A stretch of DNA of 9,828 nt from an uncultured Porphyromonadaceae bacterium (GCA_902494595.1 CABUTY010000025.1:1-9828); one strand, 5' to 3'; positions 1 to 6,352 are shown, counted from the stretch's first letter. Program-made: numbers and translations. The notes: a model not told the origin generated them from the sequence alone.

Positions 1-516
1 GTGCAGGGCAAGCGCACAATTGTGGTGGACCTCGACATGCGGAAGGGCACCATCAACAATTATGTGGGCAAGCATCATCATGGCGTGGTGGATTATCTCA
101 ACGGCCGCTCCTCCGACCTCGACAGCCTCATAGTGAATGTGGACAGCCATCCCAACCTGTCGGTGCTTCCCGTGGGATTCCTGCCTCCCAACCCCACGGA
201 GCTGCTCAAGAAAGAGAGCTTCCACAGGATGATCGAGGAGCTGCGCAAGGATTACGACGTAGTAGTGCTCGACTGTCCGCCGGTGGATGTGGTGGCCGCC
301 TCGGCGATTATTACCAAGGAGGCCGACATGACGATATTCGTGGTACGTGCCGGGCTGCTTGAACGCGACCAGCTCCCAGTGATCGAGGAATATTACCAGA
401 GCGGCAAGTTCTCGAACATGGCTCTGCTCCTTAACGGTACCGACCAGTACGCAAGCCTCTACGGCAGCACATCCTACGGCTACGGCAAGCATGCCGGCTA
501 CTACGCCAATAATTGA
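1..516 (+). CDS. C-terminal part of a capsule/exopolysaccharide tyrosine autokinase (Wzc/CpsD-like BY-kinase), 5' truncated
   Basis: This is the end of a bacterial tyrosine kinase of the Wzc/CapB type. Such kinases sit at the inner membrane and control polysaccharide polymerisation and export through ATP-dependent autophosphorylation. The visible 171 residues begin inside the kinase domain. TIVVDLDMRKG (about residues 6-16) fits the Walker A' motif and VVVLDCPPV (about 88-96) fits Walker B. The classical P-loop should lie just upstream, outside the window. The last 20 or so residues hold six tyrosines (YASLY, SYGYG, GYY), which matches the C-terminal tyrosine cluster that BY-kinases phosphorylate. 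The leading GTG is probably an internal valine codon and not a start. The gene ends with TGA at 514-516, and a strong bidirectional terminator follows about 65 nt later, so it is likely the last gene of its transcript. The family call is firm. Whether the kinase is fused to a Wzz-type domain cannot be seen. Confidence 0.9.
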   Translation: MQGKRTIVVDLDMRKGTINNYVGKHHHGVVDYLNGRSSDLDSLIVNVDSHPNLSVLPVGFLPPNPTELLKKESFHRMIEELRKDYDVVVLDCPPVDVVAASAIITKEADMTIFVVRAGLLERDQLPVIEEYYQSGKFSNMALLLNGTDQYASLYGSTSYGYGKHAGYYANN

Positions 517-524
517 AAGGCTGC

Positions 525-560
525 CCATCACATAAGACACATCCATCACATAAGCCACAT
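525..560. repeat. Two tandem copies of an 18-bp repeat, with a decayed third
   Basis: The units at 525-542 and 543-560 each start with CCATCACATAAG and differ at one position. A third, degenerate copy (AAATCACATC...) continues to about 578. The array lies between the kinase stop codon and the terminator hairpin, so it is transcribed 3' UTR. It looks like replication slippage of a simple CA/AT-rich unit. No function can be assigned. Confidence 0.75.
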
Positions 561-579
561 AAATCACATCTCCATAAAT

Positions 580-610
580 AAAGAGGCCGCTCTCGAAGAG
601 CGGCCTCTTT
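580..610. terminator. Bidirectional intrinsic terminator between convergent genes
   Basis: A perfect 14-bp stem (580-593 with 597-610, arm AAAGAGGCCGCTCT) closes on a 3-nt loop. The right arm runs into TTTATTTA on the plus strand, and the complementary side gives TTTATTTAT on the minus strand. It sits between the kinase gene (plus) and the TPR lipoprotein gene (minus), and both read into it, so it probably ends both transcripts. Confidence 0.9.
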
Positions 611-626
611 ATTTAAATGATCAGTC

Positions 627-2327
627 TCAGTTGAGATAAGAAAGGTTAATGCCTTTGAATTCAAGGTCGTTCTGGGCGCGTTTAAGCAACGCTGGATTGA
701 GCCGTACGGCTTTCTGGAGCTGCTGTACCACCTCGGTGTTGTTGTGGGTTCTGGCGGCGGCTACGGCCTTCAGATAGTAGGTGTCGGCATTAGGCGATTT
801 CACATTGTTGAGGATTGAGGTGGCCTCGGAGTAATTGCGTGCCATGATCTGGGCCACGGCGGCATTGTTGCTCTTGGTGTCGCCGAAGGCGTTGATGGCC
901 TTCTGGATGTCGCCCTGCGCAAGGTAGAGGGTGCCCAGCGCGTCGGCGCTCTCCGGTACTCCCGCTGCCGATCCGAAATATTCGTTGGCCTTGGCCATGT
1001 CGCCATTCATCATAGCTGCCAGTCCAAGGTTCATCACCGGCTCCTTGGCCTGTGGGTTGAGACGAAGAGCCTGCTGCCAGTTGGCTACCGCTCCGCTGTA
1101 GTCGCCGGCTATGAACTGCGTGTCGCCAAGGTTGTTGTAGGCGCGGTAGTCCTTCGGATGAAGTTCGGCGGCACGGTTGTAGATTTCCATCTTCTTCATG
1201 TTGTCGTCGGTAAGCGTGGCAACGTACAGAATCTCCTCTTCGGTAAGCTTCTGGGGATCGGTGTTGAAGAGGTTCACCAGCTCCTGGTCAGACTTGCCGA
1301 TGGTGTTGATGGTGGCCATCACGCGGCTGTAACGCAGCTGGGGAAGTATCTGGTCGGCAAGCTCGTTGAATACCGACGACATATTGCGGATCTCGCGCTC
1401 GCGGTCTTGAGGGTCGGGATACATGCGCAGCACCGACAGGATAAGGTCCTTGTCCTGGATGTTGCTCTTCTCCACCAGCTTCTCGAAACCTTCCCAGTCC
1501 TCGGGGGTGAAGCTGGAGGTGAGCTCGCCGAACTCAGAGATCTTGTCGCGTTTCAGCTGCCCTTCCACATAGTTGGTGGTGTTCTTCTCGCGTTTCTCGG
1601 CGAGGTTGGTGTTGAACTCCAGCGAACCCTCGGGGCTGGCGTAGGAGTTGACGGTGATTCCGGCGATTTCCTGATTGGCGGCCTGATTGGCCTCCATCAG
1701 CCTCCGGTTAAGGTCGATATAATCGGCCTTGTCAACCTGGTTGGCGCGTATGTTGGCCTGGTTGATGAGGAAGTGTATGTCGGCGGAATATTTCTGGCTT
1801 ATCACTTTCTGGAAGCCGTCGGGGGCCACAGCCGGGGTGACCGTCTTGGCGTTGGCGAAGGTGGAGGTAGCCACTACGCCGTAACCCACTTTAACGCGCG
1901 GCAGCTTGTAGGTCTTGCCGTTCTGGTCGACGTTGAAGTCGAGATAGAGGTCGGAGACAGCCATCTCCGGACGATAGGCCATGTTGAAAGGTATCGACAC
2001 GCTGCCGCCGTTGACCCAGTCAACCACCTGGCCGTTGGCGCGTACATCCTCGCCCTGGAAAACCACCGGCTGCGCCGTGGCTTCCCCGGTGCCTGTCATC
2101 GTGTTCCACTGGAGCACCGGTATGGCCGTAACCTTAGCATTCTTGACCATGAATTTCGCCGGTATGGCGCCCGTTACTGTACCCGGCACCCGCTCCCCTA
2201 CCGTTGCCAACGGCGTAGGGTTCGTGCGGAAGTAGTCGCTGCTGAATTGCCCAAGTTTCTTGTTGCAACCCGTCAGAAGAACGCATCCTCCGGCCAGCGT
2301 CAGATAAATAAGCTTTCTGTTCATCAC
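627..2327 (-). CDS. Lipoprotein with OmpA-like core and C-terminal TPR repeats
   Basis: A 566-aa envelope lipoprotein. The N-terminus is a lipoprotein signal with lipobox LTGC (Cys21), and the sequence then reads NKKLGQ, without the acidic stretch seen in surface lipoproteins here. Residues 50-170 look beta-rich. Residues about 178-340 resemble the OmpA-like module of Bacteroidetes cell-envelope proteins, with SYASPEG at 228-234, then N-TNLAEKRE, and LADQILPQLRYSRV near 323-336. In canonical OmpA domains, a TD pair and an LSxxRA motif bind peptidoglycan. Here the aspartate position is not evident, so binding is uncertain. Residues about 377-545 form TPR-type helical repeats (for example DYRAYNNLGDTQFIAGDYSGA), which suggests a protein scaffold. 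The start could be either of two adjacent ATGs, and the second gives the same signal. A promoter-like site lies about 120 nt upstream and the gene ends at the shared terminator. It probably has a structural or assembly role in the envelope. The partner is unknown. Confidence 0.88.
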   Translation of the reverse strand: MMNRKLIYLTLAGGCVLLTGCNKKLGQFSSDYFRTNPTPLATVGERVPGTVTGAIPAKFMVKNAKVTAIPVLQWNTMTGTGEATAQPVVFQGEDVRANGQVVDWVNGGSVSIPFNMAYRPEMAVSDLYLDFNVDQNGKTYKLPRVKVGYGVVATSTFANAKTVTPAVAPDGFQKVISQKYSADIHFLINQANIRANQVDKADYIDLNRRLMEANQAANQEIAGITVNSYASPEGSLEFNTNLAEKREKNTTNYVEGQLKRDKISEFGELTSSFTPEDWEGFEKLVEKSNIQDKDLILSVLRMYPDPQDREREIRNMSSVFNELADQILPQLRYSRVMATINTIGKSDQELVNLFNTDPQKLTEEEILYVATLTDDNMKKMEIYNRAAELHPKDYRAYNNLGDTQFIAGDYSGAVANWQQALRLNPQAKEPVMNLGLAAMMNGDMAKANEYFGSAAGVPESADALGTLYLAQGDIQKAINAFGDTKSNNAAVAQIMARNYSEATSILNNVKSPNADTYYLKAVAAARTHNNTEVVQQLQKAVRLNPALLKRAQNDLEFKGINLSYLN

Positions 2328-2332
2328 TCTTT

Positions 2333-2389
2333 GTTTATCGTATTTTAAGTTTATCGTATTTTTAGGTTTATCGTGTTTTAAAGTTTAAG
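2333..2389. repeat. Three-copy 16-17-bp tandem repeat in the leader of the TPR lipoprotein gene
   Basis: Units begin at 2333 (GTTTATCGTATTTTAA), 2349 and 2366, each starting GTTTATCGT with small changes, and a partial GTTTAAG ends at 2389. The first unit ends 5 bp from the double ATG, so the array lies inside the expected 5' UTR. Copy number could vary by slippage and alter leader length, but nothing in the sequence proves a regulatory role. Confidence 0.75.
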
Positions 2390-2448
2390 TTCCTGTTACA
2401 GCAGGCTTGTTTCCGGCTGCACACCGCCGAAGCCTCCGTAATAATCCG

Positions 2449-2480
2449 TAAAGATATGAAAAAAATATGGGTGACACAAC
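2449..2480 (-). promoter_or_regulatory. Candidate Bacteroidetes-type promoter for the TPR lipoprotein gene
   Basis: On the minus strand a TTG (2477-2479) is followed after 20 nt by TATCTTTA (2449-2456), one mismatch from the TAnnTTTG -7 consensus. It would give a leader of about 115 nt that contains the tandem repeat and a weak 6-bp inverted repeat (AGGCTT 2403-2408 with AAGCCT 2430-2435). The spacing is right but the match is imperfect. Confidence 0.45.
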
Positions 2481-2622
2481 ACTAAAGTGCATAAGAGGTG
2501 AAAAACAGTTATTAATGACCCGCAACAGCGTATAACCAAGCGTTTAAGACGGCTGCTGGAATGTTAAAAACCGGGGAAAAGTCGGGCTAAAAAAGGTATT
2601 GCGAAAAAAATATGGAGAAAAA

Positions 2623-2654
2623 TTTGGTGGAAAGAAAAAGAAGTATTAATTTTG
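2623..2654 (+). promoter_or_regulatory. Promoter of the tRNA-Lys gene
   Basis: TTTG at 2623-2626, a 20-nt spacer and TAATTTTG at 2647-2654 fit the Bacteroidetes -33/-7 promoter exactly. The predicted start lies near 2660, leaving about 30 nt of 5' leader for RNase P to remove. The region from 2328 to this point is otherwise AT-rich and non-coding apart from the minus-strand leader. Confidence 0.8.
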
Positions 2655-2689
2655 CACTCGCAAAAGGGGATGACAATCCCCGCAAAGTT

Positions 2690-2762
2690 GACTCCGTGGC
2701 TCAGTTGGTAGAGCAAATGACTCTTAATCATTGGGTCGTGGGTTCGAGCCCCACCGGGGTCA
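2690..2762 (+). tRNA. tRNA-Lys (anticodon CTT)
   Basis: A complete 73-nt cloverleaf can be folded by eye. The acceptor stem is GACTCCG/CGGGGTC with one T-G wobble. The D arm has GCTC/GAGC around AGTTGGTA. The anticodon stem AATGA/TCATT encloses loop CTCTTAA, which gives anticodon CTT for lysine AAG codons. The T arm is GTGGG/CCCAC with loop TTCGAGC, and the discriminator base is A. CCA is not encoded (the sequence continues CTTAAC), so it must be added after transcription. The promoter is at 2623-2654 and the terminator at 2787-2822. The 3' end is not repeated elsewhere in the window, so no integrated element is visible here. Confidence 0.96.
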
Positions 2763-2773
2763 CTTAACAAAAT

Positions 2774-2830
2774 GGCAAATCGCCGCAAAGCACTGAAATC
2801 ACTTGATTTTCAGTGCTTTTTTAATTTGCC
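2774..2830. terminator. Terminator of tRNA-Lys, nested in a larger inverted repeat; may also serve the ZIP gene
   Basis: The inner stem pairs AAAGCACTGAAA (2787-2798) with TTTCAGTGCTTT (2808-2819). It is followed by a run of six T (2817-2822) on the plus strand, a good intrinsic terminator for the tRNA transcript. An outer inverted repeat, GGCAAAT (2774-2780) with ATTTGCC (2824-2830), surrounds it. On the minus strand the same hairpin lies about 60 nt after the ZIP stop codon but lacks a strong T-run, so termination there would be weaker. Confidence 0.82.
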
Positions 2831-2883
2831 AAAATTTCAGATTTGCGCAGAATACATGATCAGCACTTTTGCCCAAGCGCGCT

Positions 2884-3681
2884 CTATGCTGCCAGGATCT
2901 GGTTGTAGAGCATGCACATCACGCCGGCTACAAGGGCGTAGGTCGCCGGCTTTTCGTAGCCATGGCTGTGGGTCTCGGGTATCATCTCGTCGCTTATCAC
3001 GTACAGCATGGCTCCTCCCGCCAGTGCCGTGACCATCGGCAGCAGGAAGGATGATATGTCGCCGATGAAATACCCCATAACCACGCCGGCAATCTCCATC
3101 ATCGCCACTGCCACGCTTATGCCTATCACCCGCAGATAGCTAACGCCGACCATAAGCAACGGCGTGACTACCACCATCCCCTCGGGAATATTCTGCAGTG
3201 CTATGGTTATGGCCACGGTATACGCATTGCCGGTGTTGCCATCGTCAAACACCACTCCCGCAGCCAACCCCTCCGGAAATTTATGAATGGCTATGGCCAT
3301 CACGAACAGGAGAATGCGGTTGATGCTCCGGTTATTGTGGCCATGTGTTTCTTCGCCGGATGCGTGAGGGTCGAGTCCGCTGATATGATGCAGGTGAGGA
3401 GTGATTTTGTCGAGCAAGGCGATAAGCAGCACGCCGAGAGCTACGCCGGCAGGCGGCTGCCACCATCCCTTTGCACCCGCCATCTCCACAGCCGGCAAGA
3501 TTAGGCATACCAGCGACGCCGCAAGCATCATACCGGCGCAGAACCCGAGAAAAATGTCGTTCCACCGGTGAGGAATCCTCTTCACCAGCAGCCCTGCCGT
3601 CGACCCGGCCAGCGACGCCAGCCCAAGTCCCGCCGCACATATGATCATCTCCCGGAACATCGCTATTTCTTTAATAACCAT
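2884..3681 (-). CDS. ZIP-family divalent metal transporter (GufA/ZupT-like)
   Basis: A 265-aa (or 258-aa) polytopic inner-membrane protein of the ZIP family, which carries zinc, iron or similar divalent metals into the cytoplasm. Family metal-site motifs are visible: IAIHKFPEGLAAG (HKFPEG 133-138) in one helix and LQNIPEGM (163-168) in the next, then MMEIAG (194-199) and SDEMIPE (230-236). The loop at about 95-117 is histidine-rich (HLHH, THGHNN), typical of the metal-gathering loop. QNIPEG in place of a His-first motif points to the GufA-like branch. Metal specificity cannot be read. The first ATG (3679-3681) gives MVIKEIA. The ATG at 3658-3660, seven codons in, is preceded by an AAAGAAA stretch and may be the true start. 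The gene begins 7 nt after the stop of the upstream AraC-type regulator gene, so the two are probably cotranscribed. Confidence 0.92.
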   Translation of the reverse strand: MVIKEIAMFREMIICAAGLGLASLAGSTAGLLVKRIPHRWNDIFLGFCAGMMLAASLVCLILPAVEMAGAKGWWQPPAGVALGVLLIALLDKITPHLHHISGLDPHASGEETHGHNNRSINRILLFVMAIAIHKFPEGLAAGVVFDDGNTGNAYTVAITIALQNIPEGMVVVTPLLMVGVSYLRVIGISVAVAMMEIAGVVMGYFIGDISSFLLPMVTALAGGAMLYVISDEMIPETHSHGYEKPATYALVAGVMCMLYNQILAA

Positions 3682-3688
3682 TCAGGAC

Positions 3689-5380
3689 TTAATCAAGATC
3701 AGAAGAGGGTTCATTAATATTATCTTTTCCCGATTCTTTTCGGTATTGAGCAGGAGTGATACCGTAGAATTTATTGAAGTGGCTGTAATATGTCGCTCTT
3801 CGTACATAGCCGCAAACTTCGGCAATGCCGTCGATGGTCCAGTCGGGATGTTCCTTGATGAGTTTCACCGAGTGTTCTATTCTCAGTTTTGTGATGTAAT
3901 CGCCGGGAGTCAGACCCGTAAACTCATGAATCAGCTGGATCACTTTGATGCGTGAGAGTCCCGTAGCTTTTACTATGCCTTCGCGGTTGAACTGGGGAGT
4001 TTTGAACAATTGGTCTTTCAAGATTATCTGCTCCATGCGGTTGAAGGCATTCCGGTCATCATTTTGCCCATGCTCTTCGGCATTCTCCCATTGCTCTTTT
4101 TCGCGTTGAAGCATCAGTTCATCGATACGTATGGCAGCCAGCCTGTTATGCTTCCTGATGACCTGGTACTGCCACCAGAGTATGATGAGTATCAGCCCTA
4201 TGAGAAGAATGATTCCGCAGGCCGACCAGAGAAGAATTAGACGTTTCTGCGACGCGGCTTTCTCTTTTTCCAGTTCGAGTTGATTCTCGTTTAGCGCGAA
4301 TACCGTGGCCAGTTCTTGAGCCTGAGTGGTTTTTTCGCGAGTGTAGAGGCTGTCTTGAACCGCGTTGGCGCGTTCCATCAGGTTGAAAGCACGTTTATAG
4401 TTGCCTAATCCCGCTTCTGCTCTTGCATTGGAAATCAGCAGACTTTGGTAATCGCCGTTGATGGTGTCGCAACCATCAAACATCTTGAACAACGGTGCGG
4501 TAAATTCCAATACGGTAGAATACTTTCCGGCATTGAGCAGATAATCTGTGATATACGGTTTCCCGACTTCCGAACTACCATAGTCGGTAGCCATAAACAT
4601 AGAATATGCGGAAGCCGCTTCAGAAGGCTTGCCGGCCATTTCCGCACTGGAAGCTATTCTTGCGTAGGTGTAGGCTCTCTGTTGGTCGGTAAATCCTTCG
4701 GGCGCACCCCCGACCCTGTCGATTTTATCAATAATGGCGAGTCGCTTCTGACCTTCCTGTAACGCTTCTTTATAACGGTTGTCGGCATAAAGTTGAATAA
4801 TCTTGACGCCGTAGGCCGCCGAGACATTGGCCAGAACTCGAGCATCGTACGAACCGCCGCCCTTGTTTATAATGGATTCTATGGCCTGATATCCTCGGGT
4901 TTTGTCATTGAGAGCGAAGTAGGTCTTGGCCATTGTGGTCATAACATTAAGTTCGGCAGGGAGATTTTCCGACTGTCGTGCCAGATTCATGGCTTCCGTA
5001 CAAGAGTTGACACACCCCTGAAGATTGCCGAAGAAAGATTGGCTTGTGGCAAGAAGGGTAAGCGCATTGGTGTGTTCTTTAGGGTGTGTCGCCATCGAAT
5101 CGCTCTCCAATGTCTCGCACGCATATTTGTAAACGTAGGAGAACATCCGCTTCTCATTGTAGGCAACGGCTCTCAGCAAACTGATACGGTAAGGAGGAAG
5201 CGACGGTTTCCTTGATTGCTCGATGTTATCGAGAATGGAGAGGACAGAATCCGGATTCTCCACAATCATCGACCGAAGCATTCTCTCATCGGCGCCCTGT
5301 GTGGGGCGGTCGGCTGCTCTTGCCATCGGCAAAACCGATAGGGCCATGAGAATGGCCAGTGCTATGCGAGTTGTTTTCAT
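3689..5380 (-). CDS. Membrane-anchored transcription regulator: periplasmic TPR domain, one TM helix, cytoplasmic AraC-type HTH
   Basis: A 563-aa one-component regulator. Residues 1-22 are a signal peptide ending ARA. Residues about 30-350 are alpha-helical TPR-like repeats predicted to face the periplasm. A coiled region (about 352-378, ENQLELEKEKAASQK) leads to a hydrophobic helix at about 381-403. A charged linker follows to about 448. The C-terminal 100 residues form an AraC-type DNA-binding domain with two HTH units, GIVKATGLSRIKVIQLIHEF and IDGIAEVCGYVRRATYYSHF, then the typical FNKFYGITPAQYRKE ending. No histidine-kinase or receiver domain is present, so it is not a hybrid two-component protein. 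The likely logic is that a periplasmic state sensed by the TPRs changes DNA binding at the membrane. The obvious target is the divergent region at 5381-5606. The gene overlaps nothing and sits 7 nt upstream of the ZIP gene. The ligand is unknown. Confidence 0.9.
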   Translation of the reverse strand: MKTTRIALAILMALSVLPMARAADRPTQGADERMLRSMIVENPDSVLSILDNIEQSRKPSLPPYRISLLRAVAYNEKRMFSYVYKYACETLESDSMATHPKEHTNALTLLATSQSFFGNLQGCVNSCTEAMNLARQSENLPAELNVMTTMAKTYFALNDKTRGYQAIESIINKGGGSYDARVLANVSAAYGVKIIQLYADNRYKEALQEGQKRLAIIDKIDRVGGAPEGFTDQQRAYTYARIASSAEMAGKPSEAASAYSMFMATDYGSSEVGKPYITDYLLNAGKYSTVLEFTAPLFKMFDGCDTINGDYQSLLISNARAEAGLGNYKRAFNLMERANAVQDSLYTREKTTQAQELATVFALNENQLELEKEKAASQKRLILLWSACGIILLIGLILIILWWQYQVIRKHNRLAAIRIDELMLQREKEQWENAEEHGQNDDRNAFNRMEQIILKDQLFKTPQFNREGIVKATGLSRIKVIQLIHEFTGLTPGDYITKLRIEHSVKLIKEHPDWTIDGIAEVCGYVRRATYYSHFNKFYGITPAQYRKESGKDNINEPSSDLD

Positions 5381-5385
5381 CAGTG

Positions 5386-5393
5386 CAAAATTA
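5386..5393 (-). promoter_or_regulatory. -7 promoter box of the AraC-type regulator gene, implying a very short or absent leader
   Basis: On the minus strand TAATTTTG matches the -7 consensus, and the 12-mer TAATTTTGCACT is identical to the tRNA-Lys promoter at 2647-2658. It ends only 5 nt before the ATG at 5380, so transcription would begin at or next to the start codon. No good TTTG is visible 19-21 nt upstream, so the promoter may need an activator or the match may be chance. Confidence 0.45.
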
Positions 5394-5454
5394 CGAAAAA
5401 TTTCTGAACACGTTCTTTATCCCCATATGTTGCTCCAGAGCCAGTATCTCTCTA

Positions 5455-5478
5455 TTTATCAGTCAGTTGACTGATAAA
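5455..5478. promoter_or_regulatory. 24-bp near-perfect palindrome, candidate operator in the divergent control region
   Basis: Arms TTTATCAGTCA (5455-5465) and TGACTGATAAA (5468-5478) are exact reverse complements around a GT spacer. The site lies between the regulator gene (minus, start 5380) and the lipoprotein operon (plus, from 5607) and is not followed by a T-run, so an operator is more likely than a terminator. The bound protein is unknown. AraC-type proteins usually prefer direct repeats, so another dimeric factor is possible. Confidence 0.5.
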
Positions 5479-5540
5479 GTACAACTTTCAGTACAAAGTT
5501 TTTCGGATTTATACCCCCACCTGGTCCGACAGAGTACAAA
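5478..5540 (+). repeat. Three AGTACAA boxes upstream of the lipoprotein operon
   Basis: AGTACAA occurs at 5478-5484, 5490-5496 and 5533-5539 (the last two extend to AGTACAAA). The first pair is spaced by 12 nt, and the third is 43 nt further on, close to four helical turns. Directly repeated half-sites suit AraC-type regulators, and the TPR-AraC gene starts about 100 bp away. An 11-bp palindrome, TCGGTGACCGA (5542-5552), follows directly. The link to binding is inference. Confidence 0.4.
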
Positions 5541-5555
5541 TTCGGTGACCGATAA

Positions 5556-5587
5556 TTTCCGGGCTTCAGATTTTTTTATGACCTTTG
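5556..5587 (+). promoter_or_regulatory. Weak candidate promoter for the small membrane peptide and lipoprotein operon
   Basis: TTTC (5556-5559), a 20-nt spacer and GACCTTTG (5580-5587) approximate the -33/-7 pattern, with mismatches in both boxes. The predicted start near 5593 would precede the ATG at 5607 by a short leader. Imperfect boxes next to the third AGTACAAA box and a small palindrome would fit an activator-dependent promoter. Confidence 0.3.
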
Positions 5588-5606
5588 CAGTCCCAAATGT
5601 AAAAGA

Positions 5607-5741
5607 ATGGGAAAAGACTCAGAAATACGAGACTGGCTTATAGAAAAGAAATACCTGTTAATGGCAATTGTAACAGGTGTTACCTTGCTGTTGGCAATAG
5701 TCATCATAGTGATTCTGCTGAAGCTCTCATTCTTTGATTAG
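5607..5741 (+). CDS. 44-aa single-pass membrane peptide (hypothetical)
   Basis: ATG at 5607 opens a 44-codon frame ending with TAG at 5739-5741. The peptide begins MGKDSEIRDWLIEKKY, a charged amphipathic stretch. A hydrophobic run of about 22 residues follows (roughly 17-38, LLMAIVTG then LLLAIVIIVILL), and it ends KLSFFD. There is no signal-peptide cleavage site or lipobox, so it is predicted to stay in the inner membrane as a small bitopic protein. It is preceded by AAAAGA directly before the ATG and sits between the control region and the first lipoprotein gene, on the same strand and 74 nt upstream of it. I do not recognise a family. Small membrane peptides often modulate a larger membrane protein, and the TPR-AraC regulator or an exporter would be natural partners, but this is speculation. 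Translation is not proven. Confidence 0.5.
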   Translation: MGKDSEIRDWLIEKKYLLMAIVTGVTLLLAIVIIVILLKLSFFD

Positions 5742-5815
5742 GCTAAGAGCGCTCTAAGGGTTTGTGGGCGAGTCTATGTAACAAATCAACATTAATAACA
5801 AATCATAACAGAACA

Positions 5816-6352
5816 ATGAAAAGTACCCTTTTCAAGGCTCTTACCATCATGATGGGCATGGTAATGAGTATCTCTCTCGTTTCCTGTGGAGACGATGATG
5901 ACAACAACGAGCCCGAAGACCCCAAGGCTGTCGCCTACTACGATGTGAAGTATGTGACCAACCTGGGCGAAGACTGGTTCAAGTTCTTTGACGTAACAAT
6001 CACTTATGTCAACGGAGCTGGTGTAGAGAAGACCGAGACAATCGTGGAAAATACCGATTTGTCGGATAAAATCCAGGCCAATGTGGCACCCAACACGATC
6101 AACTTCAAGATTCATGTTGTCCGCAAAGCAACTATCCCTGAAGTCAATCCTAATATCCCCTACCATTTCGCCGGACAGGCTCAGCTCTTTGTTCAGGCAT
6201 ATCTTAAAGACAACACGAAAGGCGAATTTGGTGGCGACCTCGGACTTGTAAGCACTCGTGGAACCACCATTGGTGGCAAAGACATGGAGAAATTCCTGAA
6301 AGAATACAGCGGCACTGATATTTTCAATCACTCGGTGCAACTTAAGAAATAA
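5816..6352 (+). CDS. 178-aa surface-type lipoprotein, family not recognised
   Basis: The ATG at 5816 gives a clean lipoprotein signal, MKSTLFKALT through SLVSC, with Cys24 as the lipidated residue. GDDDDNNEPED follows directly, an acidic export signal that in Bacteroidetes sends lipoproteins to the outer leaflet of the outer membrane. An upstream in-frame ATG at 5762 would add 18 polar residues and spoil the signal, so I reject it. The mature part is about 155 residues, strand-rich and free of cysteine (for example KYVTNLGEDWFKFFDVTITYVNG, then INFKIHVVRK), and suggests a small beta-sandwich. No catalytic motif is evident. The leader has two TAACAAATCA copies (5779-5788, 5796-5805) and no separate good promoter, so the gene is probably transcribed from the region before 5607. 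A 15-bp hairpin follows at 6373-6418. Confidence 0.87.
   Translation: MKSTLFKALTIMMGMVMSISLVSCGDDDDNNEPEDPKAVAYYDVKYVTNLGEDWFKFFDVTITYVNGAGVEKTETIVENTDLSDKIQANVAPNTINFKIHVVRKATIPEVNPNIPYHFAGQAQLFVQAYLKDNTKGEFGGDLGLVSTRGTTIGGKDMEKFLKEYSGTDIFNHSVQLKK

Noticed and set aside
1158..2348. A 396-codon open frame on the plus strand opposite the TPR lipoprotein gene
   Set aside because: It lies antisense to a protein with a lipobox, an OmpA-like core and TPRs. Its own translation has no signal, motif or repeat logic and is Val/His/Gly-rich, as expected from the complement of a GC-biased gene.
2690..2762. tRNA-Lys as an integration (att) site
   Set aside because: The 3' end of the tRNA is not repeated elsewhere in the window and no integrase gene is present.
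2564..2788. A 74-codon minus-strand frame containing GGARTHDP
   Set aside because: This peptide is the well-known artefact of translating the antisense strand of a tRNA gene, here tRNA-Lys at 2690-2762.
5455..5540. A CRISPR-like or transposon-end interpretation of the palindrome and AGTACAA boxes
   Set aside because: The repeats are too short and irregular for CRISPR. No transposase or matching inverted ends flank either side.
5359..5643. A 94-codon plus-strand frame across the divergent control region
   Set aside because: It begins inside the regulator gene, runs through promoter and palindrome elements and has no domain-like composition. The 44-aa frame at 5607 is a better candidate.
5746..5755. 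A 10-bp perfect palindrome AGAGCGCTCT between the small peptide and the first lipoprotein gene
   Set aside because: It is too short to support a terminator (no T-run) or an operator call.
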